Of a stretch of 24,703 nt of DNA, positions 1 to 6,375 are shown in pieces. The notes under the pieces are model-generated. The model saw only the letters and a list, made by a program, of their open reading frames with translations. It was not told where the DNA came from and made no database searches. The stretch is from a virus, in the IMG/VR virus record IMGVR_UViG_3300001460_000191, positions 1 through 24,703 of that record; one strand, written 5' to 3'. Position 1 is the stretch's first letter. Every line of letters begins with the position of its first letter. The position numbers and the translations under genes are program-made.

Positions 1-166
1 GTTTACGCCAAGCGGCAATACCAGCTTCAGATAGTATTCCTAAAACAGTAGTAATACTAGGAAAGCTGCGACCATCAGGAGTGCTATAAGTTCTCCCTGA
101 TTTACGTGTGTCAGTAACCAAGTCGTTATAGCCGAGATCAATTGTTTCATGTGTAAACTCCATCAT
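1..166 (-). CDS. RecB-like exonuclease, N-terminal fragment (runs off the left edge)
   Basis: Reading from ATG at 166, about 55 codons are open up to the window edge. The protein starts MMEFTHETIDLGYNDL and continues with a YSTPDGRSFPSITTVLG stretch ending in an AAWRK segment. From memory, the T4-like cyanophage and pelagiphage proteins annotated as putative PD-(D/E)XK (RecB/Cas4-type) exonucleases open with this pattern: a short lead, 'TPDG..YPSVTTVL', then a W-R motif. The catalytic domain would lie outside the window, so nuclease activity cannot be confirmed here. The ATG overlaps the TGA of the upstream gene (ATGA), which suggests translational coupling. A second ATG follows directly at 163, so the exact start is uncertain by one codon. 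Confidence 0.6.
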   Translation of the reverse strand, partial: MMEFTHETIDLGYNDLVTDTRKSGRTYSTPDGRSFPSITTVLGILSEAGIAAWRK

Positions 167-399
167 GTCTTAATAGTGTTATTCTTTCCAGAACCTTTTT
201 TAATTCTACCTAAAAGATCCTTCCAGCCATTACTGGTTTTTGAGTTAGCGTGTGTTTTAGTCGATGATACAAATCCTGGTGTAGACAGAACCTTAATTAA
301 ATCAGGTTGTGCATCTAAGATTTCTTGCAATTCATCGTAAGAACAATTTACATCATGTTCTTTTTGAGTCTTAATGTCTTTTAATGTGTAGGTTGGCAT
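163..399 (-). CDS. Small conserved phage protein, FmdB-like N-terminus
   Basis: This 78-residue protein starts MPTYTLKDIKTQKEHDV. It has a central helix-like segment (YDELQEILDAQPDL), then STPGFVSSTKT, and a basic C-terminus (KDLLGRIKKGSGK). The MPTY start and the 'P.FVSS...GWKDLL..IKK' tail resemble a small family found in many marine T4-like phages that is sometimes annotated as FmdB-type regulatory zinc-ribbon relatives. Here the expected CxxC zinc pairs are missing and only one Cys (C19) is present, so metal binding is unlikely. It overlaps the end of the upstream 58-residue gene by 29 nt and its own stop overlaps the exonuclease start. Function is unknown. Confidence 0.65.
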   Translation of the reverse strand: MPTYTLKDIKTQKEHDVNCSYDELQEILDAQPDLIKVLSTPGFVSSTKTHANSKTSNGWKDLLGRIKKGSGKNNTIKT

Positions 400-547
400 C
401 TTTTCGAATTTCTTCCTTTATAGCAGTAACACGTTTTGTCATCCAACCAATTGCTGTACTAATATGTCCAGTATCCTGTGGCTGTAAGCATGATTTAGCA
501 TAGAGAATTTCATTCTCAATAATATCTATCTGATCTAATTTATCCAT
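371..547 (-). CDS. 58-residue conserved hypothetical protein
   Basis: Starting from ATG at 547, this short ORF begins MDKLDQIDIIENEILYAKSC, continues with QDTGHISTAIGW and ends IRKDANLHIKRH. It looks like a two-helix hairpin: an amphipathic helix, a turn around 'QDTGHIS', then a second basic helix. A clear Shine-Dalgarno sequence (GGAG, 7 nt upstream, inside the end of the previous gene) supports the start, which overlaps the previous stop codon. Similar tiny proteins with a 'DTGHI' turn are known to me from other marine T4-like phages, with no assigned function. It sits in a string of small overlapping genes downstream of the promoter at 1367-1395. Confidence 0.65.
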   Translation of the reverse strand: MDKLDQIDIIENEILYAKSCLQPQDTGHISTAIGWMTKRVTAIKEEIRKDANLHIKRH

Positions 548-764
548 TACATTTCTCCTTGCCTGCGCATTCTTTTGGATAACACTGTGTCTTCATCATG
601 TAGTATTCGTTTTCGTATGTAGCAACCCATTTGTCATCTTGAATTATATATTGACACTGCTTTTCAGTCATTGGTTCTTGAAGTACGATTTGATTTCCAA
701 TGTACTCCCATTCAGTACCAGTATTACCCCACATAGATATAACTAGTAAAAAAACTTTATCCAT
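540..764 (-). CDS. Small Cys-containing, possibly exported phage protein
   Basis: The protein is 74 residues from ATG at 764. The reading frame is open for 11 more codons (to 797), but 764 is preferred because GGAG lies 7 nt upstream and the ATG overlaps the stop of the previous gene. The N-terminus (MDKVFLLVISMWG) is a short hydrophobic stretch that could act as a weak signal or membrane anchor. The body has an MTEKQCQYIIQDDKW motif, then YYMMKTQCYPKEC and a final EKCNG. Four cysteines fit disulfide pairing outside the cytoplasm. The family is familiar from marine phages as a hypothetical protein. No function can be assigned. Confidence 0.65.
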   Translation of the reverse strand: MDKVFLLVISMWGNTGTEWEYIGNQIVLQEPMTEKQCQYIIQDDKWVATYENEYYMMKTQCYPKECAGKEKCNG

Positions 765-1335
765 CACATTTCTCCATAAACCATTCAGGCATTTCACGCT
801 TAGTCCACACCATTTTAAATCGAGCTTGCTTTGTTTTATAGAATGCTCGATAAGATCTTACTGGCTCATTGTAAAAAAAGCATTCTGGATTCGAACCCAT
901 TGCTAGTCTAAATGGTGTAAGTGGACCGGTTGGTATATTCCTTGGCATAGTCCATAAAGGTGAACCTAGATCTCTAGAAGTCTTATGTGTTTTATCATAC
1001 CTATATGTATATTCTTCGCACAAGGCAATGAAATGCTCGTAGTGCCAACGATAGTTTGTATCGCTTTCCATTGTCCATTGAGTACAAGGATGACCGACAT
1101 GCACAGCTTTGTAGTATAGTAACTCGGCTTCAAGGTCATCGGCACCTTCGTATAGATCCCAATACTTTACCATAGTCTTGCCAGATTTTGAGGGGCGTTT
1201 AGTAAGCTGGCCATCAAGAACACGATGGGCAGTTGACAACATTTGAGCAGATTCCACAACCATTTTTGGAATATGCTTGTCACATTGCATTTGCGCGGCA
1301 ATAACCGGATCTTCATCGAGAATAAAAATATTCAT
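757..1335 (-). CDS. Conserved phage protein of unknown function (192 residues)
   Basis: The protein opens MNIFILDEDPVIAAQMQCDK, followed by HIPKMVVESAQMLSTAHRVLDG, then a WDLYEGADDLE segment and an aromatic-rich C-terminal half (HPCTQWTMESDTNYRWHYEHF, YRAFYKTKQARFKMVW). The 'DxDPxxAAxxxCDKHxxKMxxESAQMLSTAHR' opening is a recurrent signature in T4-like phages. I know it only as a conserved hypothetical. The conserved acidic, Cys and His residues could suggest an enzyme, but no catalytic motif is recognised. AAAGG lies about 7 nt upstream of the ATG, and a sigma70-like promoter at 1367-1395 precedes it, making it the first gene of this small-gene transcription unit. Confidence 0.75.
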   Translation of the reverse strand: MNIFILDEDPVIAAQMQCDKHIPKMVVESAQMLSTAHRVLDGQLTKRPSKSGKTMVKYWDLYEGADDLEAELLYYKAVHVGHPCTQWTMESDTNYRWHYEHFIALCEEYTYRYDKTHKTSRDLGSPLWTMPRNIPTGPLTPFRLAMGSNPECFFYNEPVRSYRAFYKTKQARFKMVWTKREMPEWFMEKCDG

Positions 1336-1366
1336 ACTGTAACCTTTTCGCTTTATTAATTATATA

Positions 1367-1395
1367 ATTATACCACAATTTATTCTAAATGTACA
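1367..1395 (-). promoter_or_regulatory. Sigma70-like promoter with extended -10
   Basis: On the minus strand, TGTACA (1395-1390) is followed by a 17-nt spacer and a perfect TATAAT (1372-1367). The spacer ends TGTGG, giving an extended -10 (TGG-TATAAT). It lies about 30 nt upstream of the 192-residue gene at 1335, with no other gene in between. The same GTGTAC...TGTGGTATAAT arrangement occurs before RNase H at 2947-2975, which supports a phage early or middle promoter class read by host RNA polymerase. Confidence 0.65.
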
Positions 1396-1402
1396 CTATT
1401 AA

Positions 1403-1627
1403 TTAACTACCTAATAGAGGTAACCTTCCTGTTTTTAATAAATCTAATTGTTTTATTTTCCATAATCTCATTAGAACTCTCCGTCTTCGTCTATCTTTTT
1501 GTTTTCTTATCTTTAGCCAATTCTGATTTATAAAATACAACTTCACTCTTTTATCATGCCGAATTATTTGTTTTTTCATCTGCTGGTAGAGTTTCTTTTG
1601 CCTTAACGGCTTCAGTTCTAATTTCAT
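1403..1627 (-). CDS. Very basic 74-residue ORF of doubtful reality
   Basis: An open frame with a well-placed ribosome site (AGGA, 6 nt before ATG at 1627) encodes an extremely basic protein. It starts MKLELKPLRQKKLYQQMKKQ, contains an Arg run (KDRRRRRVLMRLWK) and ends GRLPLLGS. The codons, however, are not typical of the neighbouring genes. G-first codons are scarce, while an overlapping frame is rich in GAA/GAT/GCA/GTT codons and reads like a normal acidic phage protein. The long ORF may be the shadow of a disrupted gene. Its last 22 codons (ATG at 1471) might be translated alone, because that ATG overlaps a TAA stop (TAATG) and has GGAG 7 nt upstream. Confidence 0.3.
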   Translation of the reverse strand: MKLELKPLRQKKLYQQMKKQIIRHDKRVKLYFINQNWLKIRKQKDRRRRRVLMRLWKIKQLDLLKTGRLPLLGS

Positions 1628-1652
1628 CTGAATTCCTATGGTTGAGGTTAAT
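1471..1652 (-). pseudogene. Frame-disrupted small gene
   Basis: In the frame offset by one from the 74-residue ORF, the sequence reads INLNHRNSDEIRTEAVKAKE, then TLPADEKTNNSA, and stops at TGA-TAA (1556-1551). The same frame resumes SEVVFYKSELAKDKKTK and stops at TAG (1493). In the neighbouring frame the reading carries on KIDEDGEF and stops at TAA (1473). The pieces are compositionally like a real phage protein of about 60 residues. They could be joined by a few 1-nt indels, one of them in an A-run at about 1495-1500. No ATG is seen for the first piece. An ATT at 1652, overlapping the upstream stop, is the only start-like codon in place. This could be true decay or sequence error. Confidence 0.35.
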
Positions 1653-2061
1653 CAGTAAGAAGACCAGGAAATGCCTCCTCTACGATTGGGCGAGTAATAC
1701 CCTTTGGTGTTTCTTTATTAATCATATCAATAAGTACCAACGCATCTTGAGGATGAACGCCTTCAAGCATTCCCAAGAATAGTTTTTCTCTTTTATATGA
1801 TGGTAGTGTTTCGCATTTTTTTTGACCTTGGACAAAATAAACAAATTGTTTATGTTCTCGATGTAAGCTGGCTGGATAATTGTGTTCTTCGCATGGAGTG
1901 TACGGAGGAGTTCCTCCGGGCAACTTCCATTTGATATTAGAATCCATAGACCCTCTTATAATATCTTTCAATGCCCAAGTCTCATTTTCTTTTAAGACCT
2001 TTACCTTATCGGCTTTATGTCTTTGTTTATCTACTTTTCTTAGTATTTCGAATATATCCAT
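1648..2061 (-). CDS. DUF6433-like conserved phage protein
   Basis: This 137-residue protein begins MDIFEILRKVDKQRHKADKV. It has a middle section around PYTPCEEHNYPASLHREHKQ and a conserved C-terminal half (FVYFVQGQKK..., YKREKLFLGMLEGVHPQDALVL, then GITRPIVEEAFPGLL). The 'KRExLFxxMLEsvhPxdAxlll...KGIT..vVneAFPGL' ending is a signature I associate with the T4-like phage family DUF6433, sometimes loosely linked to a DNA ligase N-terminal-like fold. The function is not established. Its ATG overlaps the TAA of RNase H (TAATG), so the two are translationally coupled and probably both belong to the replication/repair set transcribed from 2947-2975. Confidence 0.7.
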   Translation of the reverse strand: MDIFEILRKVDKQRHKADKVKVLKENETWALKDIIRGSMDSNIKWKLPGGTPPYTPCEEHNYPASLHREHKQFVYFVQGQKKCETLPSYKREKLFLGMLEGVHPQDALVLIDMINKETPKGITRPIVEEAFPGLLTD

Positions 2062-2918
2062 TACTTAATAAATTCCTCTACGGATTCAATCAACATCTTA
2101 CATTGTTTATTTATAAGATAAGGAAGTACACGAGCTGTGTTTTCTGCCGGCACTGTTATCCAAAATTCGTCAATAATTTGATTTTTTAGTTGCTGTGGGG
2201 TTTGTGTAAGATCAATTAGCTTTTCATTGCGTTGATAGTTACGATACCAAGAAGCCGCATATAGTAACTCACCTTCAGATAGATCTTCTATAATAGCTTC
2301 TTTCTTTTTCTTTGATAACGGTGTTTGTCTATCACCATTAACAAAGGTATCATCATGTGATAACACATTAGGGACACCATCGCCAGCATCACCTCTTAAT
2401 ATTTTATCGATGAGGTTAAGCCGCGGATTATCATCCTTTACTTCTTTCTTAGTAAGTGGAGAGAACTGCTTAACATTATTATATTTTTGTAATTGTTTGA
2501 AGTCACCATCAGCAGAAACAATCATAACATCTTCGTGCTGACCAAACTCTTGAGTCTGTTCAACTAAAGTACCGATAATGTCATCGGCTTCGCAACCATC
2601 TATATGGATAACTTTATAGGGAAAGTTTTCTTTGATTTCGTCACGGACTTGACTTAGAATAGACCATGCTTTATTCCAATCAAAGTCTGATGCATCACGG
2701 CTTTTCTTACGGTTGGCTTTGTATTGCGGATAGTATTGTCTACGCCAATTGTTACCAGCATCGCATGCTAATATAATATTGGTACCGTATTGTTCTTTGT
2801 ATCTTTTGCGATACATACGAATAGAATTAAGAATCATATGCCGAATCATAGACTCGTCATTCATTTTCTGTACAATAATATTACTGACAGCAATACCACT
2901 AAAATCCATAATAATCAT
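2061..2918 (-). CDS. rnh: RNase H / 5'-3' flap exonuclease, T4 Rnh type
   Basis: The 285-residue protein is a FEN-1-like nuclease of the T4 RNase H family (T4: about 305 residues), which removes RNA primers and flaps from lagging strands. Acidic metal-site motifs are in the right order: MDFSG (D5), ILACDAGNNWRRQYYPQYKANRKK (about 49-72, including the acid-plus-basic arch region), IDGCEADDIIGTLV (about 105-118), VSADGDFKQLQ (about 133-143) and a RGDAGDGVPNV helix-hairpin-helix entry (about 175-185). GGAG lies 7 nt upstream of the ATG at 2918. A second ATG at codon 4 (MDFSG) is possible but less well spaced. It is the first gene after a sigma70-like promoter. Confidence 0.92.
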   Translation of the reverse strand: MIIMDFSGIAVSNIIVQKMNDESMIRHMILNSIRMYRKRYKEQYGTNIILACDAGNNWRRQYYPQYKANRKKSRDASDFDWNKAWSILSQVRDEIKENFPYKVIHIDGCEADDIIGTLVEQTQEFGQHEDVMIVSADGDFKQLQKYNNVKQFSPLTKKEVKDDNPRLNLIDKILRGDAGDGVPNVLSHDDTFVNGDRQTPLSKKKKEAIIEDLSEGELLYAASWYRNYQRNEKLIDLTQTPQQLKNQIIDEFWITVPAENTARVLPYLINKQCKMLIESVEEFIK

Positions 2919-2946
2919 TAATAAGCTCCATTACAATTATAGATCT

Positions 2947-2975
2947 ATTATACCACAGATTTTTAGAAAAGTACA
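2947..2975 (-). promoter_or_regulatory. Sigma70-like promoter with extended -10 (upstream of rnh)
   Basis: On the minus strand, TGTACT (2975-2970), a 17-nt spacer and TATAAT (2952-2947) are seen. TGTGG immediately precedes the -10. It aligns closely with the promoter at 1367-1395: both have GTGTAC, then T-rich sequence, then TGTGGTATAAT. It lies 29 nt upstream of the RNase H start. Confidence 0.65.
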
Positions 2976-2987
2976 CCGCTAAATGCG

Positions 2988-3395
2988 TTATTCAATCATT
3001 AATTCTACAAGATCTCGATTAACTAAATGAGCTTCTTCAATATCTTCTTTTGCTTGTCCATGATACGGAACAGCGTTATGAGATTCAATAAGAGCTTCAC
3101 AAAGACTATCTTCACCTACATGTAGATCTCCAAGTATTCTACCGAACTTTCCTTTAGCATCATACTTACGAGTTACTAATATTACTTCTTGCCCTTCAAG
3201 GAATTTCTTTACAAAGTTTTTAGCATTGTTACCATAAACTTTTTCTTCCTTATCAGATGTTCTTGATTCAGGTGTATCTACACCATAGAGTCTTACTCGC
3301 TCTTTATGTAACCAAACTCCAAATCCAAGATCTACATCGATGTCAACAGTATCTCCATCAACAACTCTTGTTACGTTGCATCTATATTCGAACAT
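2988..3395 (-). CDS. Staphylococcal-nuclease-like thermonuclease, cytoplasmic form
   Basis: This 135-residue SNase (TNase) domain covers the whole protein. The catalytic pattern of staphylococcal nuclease is present: VVDGDTVDIDV (calcium-site Asp residues around 13-20), ERVRLYGVDTPES (R35, D40, E43) and FGRILGDL (R86). There is no signal peptide, so unlike secreted SNases it would act inside the infected cell, perhaps in host DNA breakdown or nucleotide recycling alongside the RNR. The start at 3395 overlaps the end of the GIY-YIG-like gene by 25 nt. AAGGAAAAA sits just upstream of the ATG as the ribosome site. Confidence 0.88.
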   Translation of the reverse strand: MFEYRCNVTRVVDGDTVDIDVDLGFGVWLHKERVRLYGVDTPESRTSDKEEKVYGNNAKNFVKKFLEGQEVILVTRKYDAKGKFGRILGDLHVGEDSLCEALIESHNAVPYHGQAKEDIEEAHLVNRDLVELMIE

Positions 3396-3799
3396 GATTT
3401 TTTCCTTATGTGTTTTGAGTGAATCTTACATCCAATAAACTCGTTGTAATATTCATCACTTAATAACACATCATGTTCGAATTGTAATTTGGCTTCGTAA
3501 TAAGACATTTCGCCTTTAGTAGTACATAATCTTAGTATTTGTCTTTTGTAGTTACTTGTCCCTTTTCGTTCAACGAGAATTTGAACTTCTTTATTTGATC
3601 CATAATATGATTTCCAGTCAGACTCAACTCTTGTCTTGACCCTTCTAGTTCTTTTTGAATTCTTTGGTAATGTCTTAGGCCTCCAGAAGTTCTTTTTACC
3701 GATATATTTCTTATCTGTATCCAGTTCTGTGATGAGATAAACAAATCCTTGGAACTCTTCGGGAGTATATTCATATTGTTCATTTTTATAATACCACAT
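3371..3799 (-). CDS. GIY-YIG-like nuclease domain protein
   Basis: The 142-residue protein has FVYLITELDTDKKYIGKKNF at about 19-38. This is the two-strand GIY-(X)n-YIG signature (YLI at 21-23, YIG at 32-34), followed by the W-R-P-K and basic linker typical of a family common in T4-like marine phages and usually annotated as a putative endonuclease. Later conserved pieces are ESDWKSYYGSNKEVQILV (about 66-83), NYKRQILRLC and a Glu-containing helix (YYEAKLQFEHDVLLSDEYYN) followed by IRKKS. It is free-standing, not inside an intron or intein, so homing is possible but not shown. The start at 3799 gives the conserved frame, although its ribosome site is weak. A second ATG at 3783 lies in a different frame and is not preferred. 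Confidence 0.7.
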   Translation of the reverse strand: MWYYKNEQYEYTPEEFQGFVYLITELDTDKKYIGKKNFWRPKTLPKNSKRTRRVKTRVESDWKSYYGSNKEVQILVERKGTSNYKRQILRLCTTKGEMSYYEAKLQFEHDVLLSDEYYNEFIGCKIHSKHIRKKSCSNIDAT

Positions 3800-3807
3800 A
3801 CATGTAT

Positions 3808-3957
3808 TTATTCATCGTCTTGCCAGTAGTCATCTTCTTCTTTTACTAGCTGAATTACTGCTCTTCTACCGCAAATCGGACAATACATTGGTTCTTCAAA
3901 GCTTCCTACAAAAGATGTATTTTCACATTCCTCGCATTCAATTCTGTGATCTATCAC
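3808..3957 (-). CDS. 49-residue zinc-ribbon protein with GTG start
   Basis: This short gene starts at GTG 3957 (V/MIDHRIECEEC...) and ends with QLVKEEDDYWQDDE. Two knuckles are seen: C8-x2-C11 and C26-x2-C29 (YCPICGRR), the classical spacing of a small zinc ribbon. AAGGA lies 6 nt upstream of the GTG, inside the end of the DUF1289 gene, which it overlaps by 20 nt. Similar tiny 'IECEEC...CPICGRRA' proteins occur in marine phages. They may bind DNA, RNA or a protein partner. It is in the RNR transcription unit. Confidence 0.7.
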   Translation of the reverse strand: MIDHRIECEECENTSFVGSFEEPMYCPICGRRAVIQLVKEEDDYWQDDE

Positions 3958-4129
3958 TCTCAATCCTTTCTAGGATTTGTGTTTTTCTTTCGTTGGTTGC
4001 AGTAAGCCATTCTGTTATTTCTTCAGAATGTCTACCACAACCAATACAATATTCATCTATAATAGTACAGACTTGAATACACGGACTAGAAGTCAATTTC
4101 ACAGGCTCCGCCTGCACAGGCAGCAGCAC
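3938..4129 (-). CDS. DUF1289 family Cys-rich small protein
   Basis: The frame encodes SSPCIQVCTIIDEYCIGCGR followed by HSEEITEWLTATNERKTQIL. This is the DUF1289 signature: SPCxxVC-(x)n-CxGCGRxxEEIxxW..., then a helical 'ERxxIL' tail. The family is known as a small, mostly proteobacterial domain with four cysteines that are presumably metal-binding. The start is uncertain. ATG 4129 gives 63 residues but overlaps the RNR C-terminus by 44 nt. GTG (about 4102) or TTG (about 4096) would remove a low-value N-terminal extension and sit 3 or 9 nt after a GGAG, so one of these may be the real start. Its position directly behind the RNR hints at a redox or metal link, but that is only inference. Confidence 0.75.
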   Translation of the reverse strand: MLLPVQAEPVKLTSSPCIQVCTIIDEYCIGCGRHSEEITEWLTATNERKTQILERIESDRSQN

Positions 4130-6305
4130 CCATAGTATCTACATCAGTAAATACTTGTTCTGTCAAATCATGATTCCAATTTGGCATTTGCAAATATTGC
4201 TGAATCTTATTCCATTTGTGCATAAGGTAAGCATCTTTTAAACAATATTCTGTTTTCTTAATATCGCCGTCTAGATAGTTATTTGCAAAGTTTTCAAACC
4301 GGCGTACCCAATCTTGCCGTGCTGAGTTTTCTGATGATTCTAGACTAATGTCCATTCCCATACCTTGAGCAGTAGAACAAGCATCCCACAAGTTAGGGAA
4401 TACTTTCATAGCATCTACTACTAAGCCTGATGCAAAGATTGATGCGGCTCCATATAGCTTTACCATTTGCTTTTCATCAATCACTGCAGTGTTTGGTGCT
4501 TGGTTGTAATCTTTATCACCTGACATACTAAGGAATGAAATACCTGAGAAAGAATACCGATTCTCAAATACATATTTTTCTACTTCATCCCAATCATCTA
4601 CAATAATTGTATTTGATACATTATGACGGATACCTTCATCAGCACATAGCTCTTCATTTGTACCAGCAATAACCCAATGCTTTTGAGCTTTCTTAACGAG
4701 CTCAAGATGTTTAACACCAATAAGATCATCCTTATACATTGAACCTTTATGTGGTACAATAGGATACGAAATTACTACATCAGTACCATTAGCAGACCAT
4801 ACTGATTCTTCAACCATATACGGATTTGATTTGATAATCGATTGCGTAATTTCAGATTCTTTATTCATTTGGATGTTACGGATGTACATTGGGGAATGTT
4901 CGGCGTGGATACCACTTGCTGTTTGTAAGAGGACGCTTGCGTTACCGCTTGGTTTAACACATGTAGTCCGAGCAGCAGGATTAATGCCAATGATAGCAGC
5001 AACCTCTCTATTAATTTTCTTAACAATTTTAGCTCCTTTTTCAAGAACCTTAGCATCAAAGAGTACTTCAGGATTGTTCATCCAACCAGTAACTGATACA
5101 CCCAATAATGCTTCACGATCAAAGATCTTTTTAGATACTGGAGAAAGAAACTTAAAGTCTGTATAACCTGCTTGTAGTGTACCAAGTATAGCACCAGCTT
5201 TACATGCTAGATAAAAATCTTCTGGTGTTTTACACATGCCACCATTGATTTCTGTAAGGTTACAACCTTGCCATCCAGACTCACCTTCGTATTGTGGATA
5301 CATTCCAATCTCAACACAAGGATTAGTTGTATGTTCTTTTGAAGTTGTAAAGTAGAATCCTGGCTCACCAAATGATTTCACTGATTCCATAATCTTAGCA
5401 AACATTTCAGGTGTTGCCTCATCACGAACAATCACTGCTGAGTTATTAGATCTACCGCGTTGAGCGTTATCCATAAACCAGTTACCGGTTTTTGCATTCA
5501 TCATCTCATCATCTTCTGGTGAGAACAAACAAATAGTAGCTGAACGACGAACACCACCAGATAATACTGCATCAGCCGCATGCATGCAGATGTCGTATAC
5601 AGTAATTGGTTTTAGTTTAACAGGTTCTTTTGAATCAATAACTTGATTTTGCAATAAGAGTTCAATCTTATCCAATGCTTTACGTAAACCTTCTGGCCCA
5701 GGAGCTTTAAATCCACCTGAAATTTTAGCACCCTTTGGTCTAATATTAGTTAGATCAAAGAATACTCTACGGCCTTCATACTCTGGGAACTTACCACCAG
5801 ATACAAAGTAAGAAGACATCAACACGTCGAGGGCTGAAGCCCAACCTTCAATAGAGTCTTCTACAATATAACCCTTAGCTTGCTTAGTCCTTCCTTGAAT
5901 TTGTGGAAATTTAGCTACGTGATGTTGTTGTACAGAAAATCCAGCACCAGCACCACATAATAGAATATAAAAGAACTCACCAAAGAATTCTGCGCGATCA
6001 GCATAAGATGATGTGCAATTATACATGCGCATTTGATGTTTAAGTAGTTGTTCACCACCAAACTGTAAAGCTCGTTGTGCGCCTAGTACCCTTTGCTCTT
6101 TATAAGCAGTACGAGCTTCTTGCAAATACGGGCCCAATTTATCTGCGGCTTCATTATAATTTTCTTCATGCATGGTAATAACTCGATCTACCGATTCATC
6201 CCATGACTCATAACCGCCGTTACCGGTCTCTTTAAACCGAGAGTATCCTTCGTAAAATTTAGTTTGCGATAAAAACTCTCTGGTGTCTACAAACGGTGTT
6301 TGCAT
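4086..6305 (-). CDS. Adenosylcobalamin-dependent (class II) ribonucleoside-triphosphate reductase
   Basis: This 739-residue protein matches the monomeric class II reductase family (the Lactobacillus leichmannii enzyme is also about 739 residues). It makes deoxyribonucleotides for phage DNA synthesis with a B12 cofactor and needs neither oxygen nor an NrdB subunit. Visible active-site residues are: C97 in MRMYNCTSS and C348 in QGCNLTEING (the redox pair), N328-C330-E332 in TNPCVEI (the thiyl radical Cys with partners) and C730/C735 in the C-terminal ACAGGACEIDF tail that passes on electrons. GGVRRSATI (about 250-258) and TTCVKPSGNAS (about 447-457) are further family motifs. It is the first gene after the promoter at 6347-6375. 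The start at 6305 has GGACAGAGGT upstream. T4 itself uses class I NrdAB, so this is a lineage difference. Confidence 0.93.
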   Translation of the reverse strand: MQTPFVDTREFLSQTKFYEGYSRFKETGNGGYESWDESVDRVITMHEENYNEAADKLGPYLQEARTAYKEQRVLGAQRALQFGGEQLLKHQMRMYNCTSSYADRAEFFGEFFYILLCGAGAGFSVQQHHVAKFPQIQGRTKQAKGYIVEDSIEGWASALDVLMSSYFVSGGKFPEYEGRRVFFDLTNIRPKGAKISGGFKAPGPEGLRKALDKIELLLQNQVIDSKEPVKLKPITVYDICMHAADAVLSGGVRRSATICLFSPEDDEMMNAKTGNWFMDNAQRGRSNNSAVIVRDEATPEMFAKIMESVKSFGEPGFYFTTSKEHTTNPCVEIGMYPQYEGESGWQGCNLTEINGGMCKTPEDFYLACKAGAILGTLQAGYTDFKFLSPVSKKIFDREALLGVSVTGWMNNPEVLFDAKVLEKGAKIVKKINREVAAIIGINPAARTTCVKPSGNASVLLQTASGIHAEHSPMYIRNIQMNKESEITQSIIKSNPYMVEESVWSANGTDVVISYPIVPHKGSMYKDDLIGVKHLELVKKAQKHWVIAGTNEELCADEGIRHNVSNTIIVDDWDEVEKYVFENRYSFSGISFLSMSGDKDYNQAPNTAVIDEKQMVKLYGAASIFASGLVVDAMKVFPNLWDACSTAQGMGMDISLESSENSARQDWVRRFENFANNYLDGDIKKTEYCLKDAYLMHKWNKIQQYLQMPNWNHDLTEQVFTDVDTMGAAACAGGACEIDF

Positions 6306-6346
6306 ACCTCTGTCCTAACATATAGCTGATTTAATTTATTGGTACT

Positions 6347-6375
6347 ATTATATATCAAAACGCAATCTTTGTAAA
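6347..6375 (-). promoter_or_regulatory. Sigma70-like promoter upstream of the class II RNR
   Basis: On the minus strand, TTTACA (6375-6370), a 17-nt spacer and TATAAT (6352-6347) lie 41 nt upstream of the RNR start. The spacer overlaps one arm of an inverted repeat (6356-6370 with 6392-6406), which could be an operator or a hairpin. Confidence 0.6.

Noticed and set aside
2108-2115. TATAAATA (late promoter box) on the minus strand inside rnh
   Set aside because: It lies within codons of the RNase H C-terminus and too close to the gene end to have a clear target; probably chance in AT-rich DNA.
3532-3783. 83-codon ORF starting at a second ATG in the GIY-YIG region
   Set aside because: It overlaps the GIY-YIG-like gene in another frame and contains no recognisable motif; the 142-residue frame holds the conserved pattern.
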